Origin: Streptomyces viridiviolaceus
GTDB lineage: Bacteria; Actinomycetota; Actinomycetes; Streptomycetales; Streptomycetaceae
NCBI RefSeq assembly: GCF_014650995.1
Contig: NZ_BMWA01000024.1
Coordinates: 1-64,000, forward strand
DNA: 64,000 nucleotides
Reading direction: 5' to 3'
Each line of letters opens with the position of its first letter. Positions within the stretch are counted from its first letter, which is position 1. The notes under the pieces were generated by a model that ran no database searches, had not been told where the DNA came from, and saw only the letters and a program-made list of their open reading frames with translations. Below are positions 60,585 to 64,000 of the stretch, one piece after another. The translations under genes were made by a program, and so were the position numbers.

Positions 60585-61568
60585 TCAGGCTCCTTTGAGA
60601 CTGCCGATGCCCAGGGAACCTTCCGTCACTGTGGCGCCCGTGGGCGGGGCGGGCAGATCGTCGAGGAAGTCGGCGCTCGGGACGTGGAAGAGGCAACCGG
60701 TGACCGCCGTGGAGAAATCGAGGATGCGGTCGTGAACGTGGGGACGGTCCCCCAGGAACATGTGCCGCAGCATCTGTTCCGTGACGTCGGGGGTGCGCGC
60801 GTAGCCGATGAAGTAGGTGCCGAACTCCCTCGCTCCGACGCGGCCGAACGGCATGTTGTCCCGCACGATTTTCCGCTCGTTGCCGTACTCGTCGGTGATC
60901 GTGTTGAGGGCGACGTGGGAGTCCGCGGGCTTGACGTCGTCGGGCAGTTCGACGTTGTTCAGTTTGGTCCGGCCGATGGCCTTCTCCTGCTCCTCCGTGG
61001 TCAGGGCGTTCCACGCCGTGAGATCGTGCAGGTACTTCTGCACGATGACGTAGCTGCCACCCGCAAAAGCGCGGTCTTCCTCCCCGATGAACACCGCGTC
61101 GGCCGCGAGTCGGCCCTCCGGGTTCTCCGTGCCGTCGACGAAGCCGAGGAGGTCGCGCTCGTCGAAGGACTTGAATCCGTGCACCTCGTCCACCACCATG
61201 ACCGCTCCGCCGAGACGTTCGGCGATCAACTGAGCCAGCTCGAAACAGAGGTCCATACGACGGGCCCGCACATGGAAGAGGAGGTCACCGGGGGTGGAAG
61301 GGGCACAGTGACGGGGGCCCGCCAACGGCACGAAGGGGTGCAGCTCACGCGGACGCGGCCCCTCGAAGAGCCGGTCCCATGCCGCTGAGCCGATACCCAC
61401 CACGCAGGTGAGTTCTGCATCCGGGGCCCGGAATCCGACCGACCGCTTCAGCCCGGCGAGATCTGGCAGCAGGTCACGGACAATGCCCTCGCCCCCCGCC
61501 TGGATGGTGCACACGAGGAAAACCGCCGCTTTGGCTGGTGGGGCGAGCACGGGCTGCGACTCGACCAC
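60585..61568 (-). CDS. DyP-type peroxidase, encapsulin cargo
   Basis: The 327-residue haem peroxidase has the DyP signatures GFVDGTENPEGR (Asp145), haem-ligand His218 in ADSHVALNTI, Arg236 in KIVRDNMPFG and GTYFIGYARTPDVTEQML. The C-terminal tail EGSLGIGSLKGA (316-327) matches the known encapsulin targeting peptide of DyP cargos. It oxidises dyes or phenolics with H2O2 and is thought to act inside the shell against oxidative stress. The GTG start follows GGAGGAGG. First gene of the two-gene operon. Confidence 0.95.
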   Translation of the reverse strand: MVESQPVLAPPAKAAVFLVCTIQAGGEGIVRDLLPDLAGLKRSVGFRAPDAELTCVVGIGSAAWDRLFEGPRPRELHPFVPLAGPRHCAPSTPGDLLFHVRARRMDLCFELAQLIAERLGGAVMVVDEVHGFKSFDERDLLGFVDGTENPEGRLAADAVFIGEEDRAFAGGSYVIVQKYLHDLTAWNALTTEEQEKAIGRTKLNNVELPDDVKPADSHVALNTITDEYGNERKIVRDNMPFGRVGAREFGTYFIGYARTPDVTEQMLRHMFLGDRPHVHDRILDFSTAVTGCLFHVPSADFLDDLPAPPTGATVTEGSLGIGSLKGA

Positions 61569-61832
61569 AGAGTCTGCCTCCTCCTACCTGTCGCGGCTAC
61601 GGCACAACGCCCAGCGGGCAAAAGCCTCCGCGCTCACCCAGTCTCGCCGCCCGACCGGCAGGTCGCCACATGGCCGGCCCGCGTGACCCAACCAGCGCGC
61701 GCTGTCTCGCGTCGCCTGGCAAAGTGTCCGTGCAGGCTCCGGGCAGCTGCTTCGAACGCGCGCCCCAGCAGCATGCGCCAAGGACACACTCCGCCAGAGA
61801 CAGGACCGGCGTATGGCCTGCCGGGAGGCTTC

Positions 61833-62510
61833 ATGCACGAGAAATTGCTGAGCAGGATCACCCGTGAGCTCCTTCACCCGCGCCACGGCGCGTCCCGCAG
61901 CTCGCGAGGCCGATCGACACCCGCCGGATTCGGCTTGGATCGCGCGCTGGTCAGCGACTTCGTCGCCGGCACGCCGACTCCCCAGCGTGAGGCGGAGCTC
62001 GCGGACCAGGTGGCGCGGCTGCTGCCGTTCCATTGGGTCCTGCCCAACACGCTCGCGGCCGGCATGTCGGAGATCATCGACCACCTCGGTGGTCAGCACG
62101 GCCTTGTGACGTGGCTGGACCGGCACCCTGGCCTGCCGCGACTGGTGGCGCGGTTGTACGTCGTCATGGGCCTCCTCGACCGATACAGCGAAGAGCCCGC
62201 GGTCGTCACCGCCCTGCGTGAATCCAGGGAGCGAACACCCTACCCACCCGGGTTGAAGGGCTGCCTGCTCCCGGAAACCGACGACGAAACGCTCGCCGGC
62301 ATCGCTTTCGAGATCGAAGAGCTGCTCGGCGACGGTCACGGAGAACAGGCGGCCGAGCTGGCGGAGGCCGCGGCGACATGGCTGCAACAGGCCGCGCCGC
62401 GCGCAGAGGAGCTCAACCCCGAAGTCGGTGAGCTGGGCGAGTTGATGAACCACATGCGCCATGACATCCGGACCGCAGCCGACAGCTGGACATCACAGCG
62501 ATCGGTCTGA
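61833..62510 (+). CDS. Hypothetical helical protein
   Basis: The ~225-residue protein is mostly helical (LVSDFVAGTPTPQREAELAD, LPFHWVLPNTLAAGMSEIID, LARLYVVMGLLDRYSEEPAV-like stretch, ELAEAAATWLQQAAPRAEEL) with no membrane segment and no known motif. The ATG at 61833 follows GGGAGG at good spacing; 50 additional upstream codons are rejected because of their composition. It is divergent from the DyP-encapsulin operon, sharing a 264-bp promoter region, and ends 18 bp before the convergent cydB. Confidence 0.7.
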   Translation: MHEKLLSRITRELLHPRHGASRSSRGRSTPAGFGLDRALVSDFVAGTPTPQREAELADQVARLLPFHWVLPNTLAAGMSEIIDHLGGQHGLVTWLDRHPGLPRLVARLYVVMGLLDRYSEEPAVVTALRESRERTPYPPGLKGCLLPETDDETLAGIAFEIEELLGDGHGEQAAELAEAAATWLQQAAPRAEELNPEVGELGELMNHMRHDIRTAADSWTSQRSV

Positions 62511-62528
62511 AGTGATCGAGGTTTCCGC

Positions 62529-63563
62529 TCAGTGGGAGCTGGGGGGCTGGGGGCGCGCCTCGGGCGGCGCGGCAGGACTGCGCCGCTGGAAGGTCGCGTA
62601 CAGCAGCCACAAGGAGGGAGCCAGCAGGACCGCTCCTACCGCCAGCGCGATCAGGCAGGCGGAGAGGACCGCGCCGTCGGAGGCGGCCTGGTCGACCGTC
62701 GTACCGCCCACCAGCATGGCGGGGTACTGCGCCGCGCCCCAGGCCCACAGGATCGCGGCGACGGCCAGCGCCGCGACGGGCCGTGCCAGTACGTAACGCC
62801 TCCTGTGCAGCAGCACGAGCCCGCTGAGACCGGCGACGGCACTGAGGACCACGAGGGGCAGCCCGCGGTGGGTCAGTCCCCGGAAGAGGTCCGGCGCATC
62901 GGCGTGCAGTACGGCGATCCCGACGCACGCGACGGCACCGCACGTCAGGCCGCTGATGATGCCGCGGCGGGCGAAGGCGGCGGCGAGAGCGGTCCGGTCC
63001 TCGCGGGCGGCGTCGGCGCACAGGTACACCGCTGCCAGGTGGGCGCAGGTCAGCACGGCCAGGACACCGCCGAGGATCGACGTCGGGTTGAGCCAGCTGG
63101 TGAGGACGTCACCCTCGGCGAGGCCGGGCGGCACCCGTCCGGAGGCGACGCCGCCGGCGACGGTGCCGAGGAAGAACGGTGTGATCAGCGAGGACAGGGC
63201 GAAGCAGGCGCCGAACAGACGTTGCTGCCACAGCTCGGTGCTGGCCTTGCGGAAGGCGAAGGCGGCTCCGCGGGCGATGATGCCGAGGGCCGCGAGGGTC
63301 AGCGGCAGGTAGAGCGTGGACATGACGGCGGCGAAGACCGGTGAGAAGGCCGACCACAGCAGCACGATCACGAAGATCAGCCAGACGTGGTTGGCCTCCC
63401 ACACGGGGCCGATGCTGTGCTCGACCAGTTGACGCTGGGGCCGTCCCCGTCGTGACCCGCCGGCGAGGAGGTCCCACACGCCGGCGCCGAAGTCGGCACC
63501 GCCGAAGACGGCGTAGCAGGTGAGACCCACCCACATGACGGCGAGCGCCGTGTCTGCGAGCAC
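62529..63563 (-). CDS. cydB: Cytochrome bd oxidase subunit II
   Basis: The 344-residue protein has about eight or nine membrane helices and the CydB N-terminus (GLTCYAVFGGADFGAGVWDL, GPVWEANHVWLIFVIVLLW). Together with CydA it forms the high-affinity quinol oxidase used at low oxygen or under respiratory stress. It follows cydA by 75 bp on the same strand. No cydCD follows; the next gene is convergent. Confidence 0.95.
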   Translation of the reverse strand: MLADTALAVMWVGLTCYAVFGGADFGAGVWDLLAGGSRRGRPQRQLVEHSIGPVWEANHVWLIFVIVLLWSAFSPVFAAVMSTLYLPLTLAALGIIARGAAFAFRKASTELWQQRLFGACFALSSLITPFFLGTVAGGVASGRVPPGLAEGDVLTSWLNPTSILGGVLAVLTCAHLAAVYLCADAAREDRTALAAAFARRGIISGLTCGAVACVGIAVLHADAPDLFRGLTHRGLPLVVLSAVAGLSGLVLLHRRRYVLARPVAALAVAAILWAWGAAQYPAMLVGGTTVDQAASDGAVLSACLIALAVGAVLLAPSLWLLYATFQRRSPAAPPEARPQPPSSH

Positions 63564-63638
63564 GGTGACCTCCAGTGGTGGCCGGGGAATCGGGACGCGG
63601 ATCGGGTGGTGCCGGACGGGTGACGGAAACTCCCACGG

Positions 63639-64000
63639 TCACACGACCGGGTAGCGTTCGACGTCCTCTTCCTGCGGCGCGAGCGGCACGGCCGTGCGCG
63701 TGGCCAGACGGCGCAGGACGTACACCGTGGCCACGGTCATGGCGGCATAGACGACCAGCACCAGCCACAGGCCGGTCATCAGCCCGGGCGCGGGGTTGAC
63801 GGCGTCCCGCACGCTCATGATCCCCCACACGATCCACGGCTGCCGTCCGAGTTCGGTGACACACCAGCCGCACTCCAACGCGATCACCGAGGCAGGTCCG
63901 GCGATCGCGGCGAGCCACAGGAACAGGCGCGATCCGCGCTGGTCGAGCAGTTCACCGTTGCCACGTCGGCCACGCCACCACGAGAGCAGCAGCCAGGCCC
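63639..64000 (-). CDS. cydA: Cytochrome bd oxidase subunit I, C-terminal part
   Basis: The frame is open at the right edge. The visible C-terminus has the CydA signature ECGWCVTELGRQPWIVWGIM (with a conserved Glu and Trp-rich turn near the membrane), a last membrane helix (GLMTGLWLVLVVYAAMTVAT) and a polar tail. It carries the three haems of the oxidase in its missing part. It heads the cydAB operon. Confidence 0.93.
   Translation of the reverse strand, partial: AWLLLSWWRGRRGNGELLDQRGSRLFLWLAAIAGPASVIALECGWCVTELGRQPWIVWGIMSVRDAVNPAPGLMTGLWLVLVVYAAMTVATVYVLRRLATRTAVPLAPQEEDVERYPVV

Noticed and set aside
1..64000. CRISPR arrays, tRNA/rRNA genes, insertion sequences, integrases or prophage genes
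   Set aside because: No regularly spaced repeats, tRNA-like cloverleafs or transposase motifs were noticed by reading; a covariance-model or HMM search would be needed to exclude short ones.

Overview
The window is high-GC DNA (mostly G/C third positions, GTG/TTG starts, four-base stop/start overlaps, TAGGGT-type -10 boxes directly in front of start codons) and reads as chromosomal sequence from an actinomycete, most likely a Streptomyces or close relative. Supporting families are SpoIIE-type phosphatases, a DUF574-type methyltransferase, an MmyB-type regulator, a DM13 protein with a two-component system, ABC-F proteins of the streptomycete resistance type, a secreted GH89 enzyme and an encapsulin/DyP pair. 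I saw no rRNA, tRNA, CRISPR array, insertion sequence or phage genes.

Layout. 1-1087: end of a dnaK and a following grpE, with no dnaJ or hspR behind them, so probably a second chaperone pair. 1273-6482: amidinotransferase, mannose-6-phosphate isomerase-like protein, then a DM13 / response regulator / histidine kinase operon. 6521-7135: a deletion scar joining the 3' ends of a divergent merR and sulP pair. 7268-12176: DinB-like protein, two methyltransferases, a membrane-anchored Pro/Thr-rich protein with three 96-bp repeats, and an M20 amidohydrolase. 12337-18558: secreted alpha-N-acetylglucosaminidase, CapA-like protein, a small hydrolase and an anchored multicopper oxidase. 18700-23533: two SpoIIE phosphatases flanking a CorA-type transporter. 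23728-28842: two tandem ABC-F genes with a possible leader peptide, divergent from lpd. 29008-38396: VOC protein, amino-acid permease, a decayed pectate lyase gene, Ser/Thr kinase, AI-2E-family membrane protein, AraC/VOC pair, a 25-codon gene resembling ribosomal protein bL37, cation efflux protein and a STAS protein.

39471-51783 is the most interesting part. A MarR regulator sits beside an 11-gene reverse-strand operon (Rieske oxygenase, a small helical protein, flavin/ferredoxin reductase, ThDP enzyme, two SDRs, cupin, alpha/beta hydrolase, AspDH-like enzyme, two-domain extradiol-type VOC enzyme, aldehyde dehydrogenase) and a divergent MFS transporter. This looks like a complete inducible uptake and ring-degradation pathway whose substrate I cannot name. 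A shared sequence element lies upstream of both marR and the operon/transporter promoters, which suggests that MarR controls the unit.

51947-59736 holds regulators, a TSUP permease, a frameshifted membrane-protein gene, an FMN reductase, a truncated LLM oxidoreductase, a DUF488 protein, a double-RCK channel-like protein and an FlK-like thioesterase. 59765-61568 is an encapsulin shell gene with its DyP peroxidase cargo, which carries a C-terminal targeting tail. The window ends in cydB and the 3' part of cydA.
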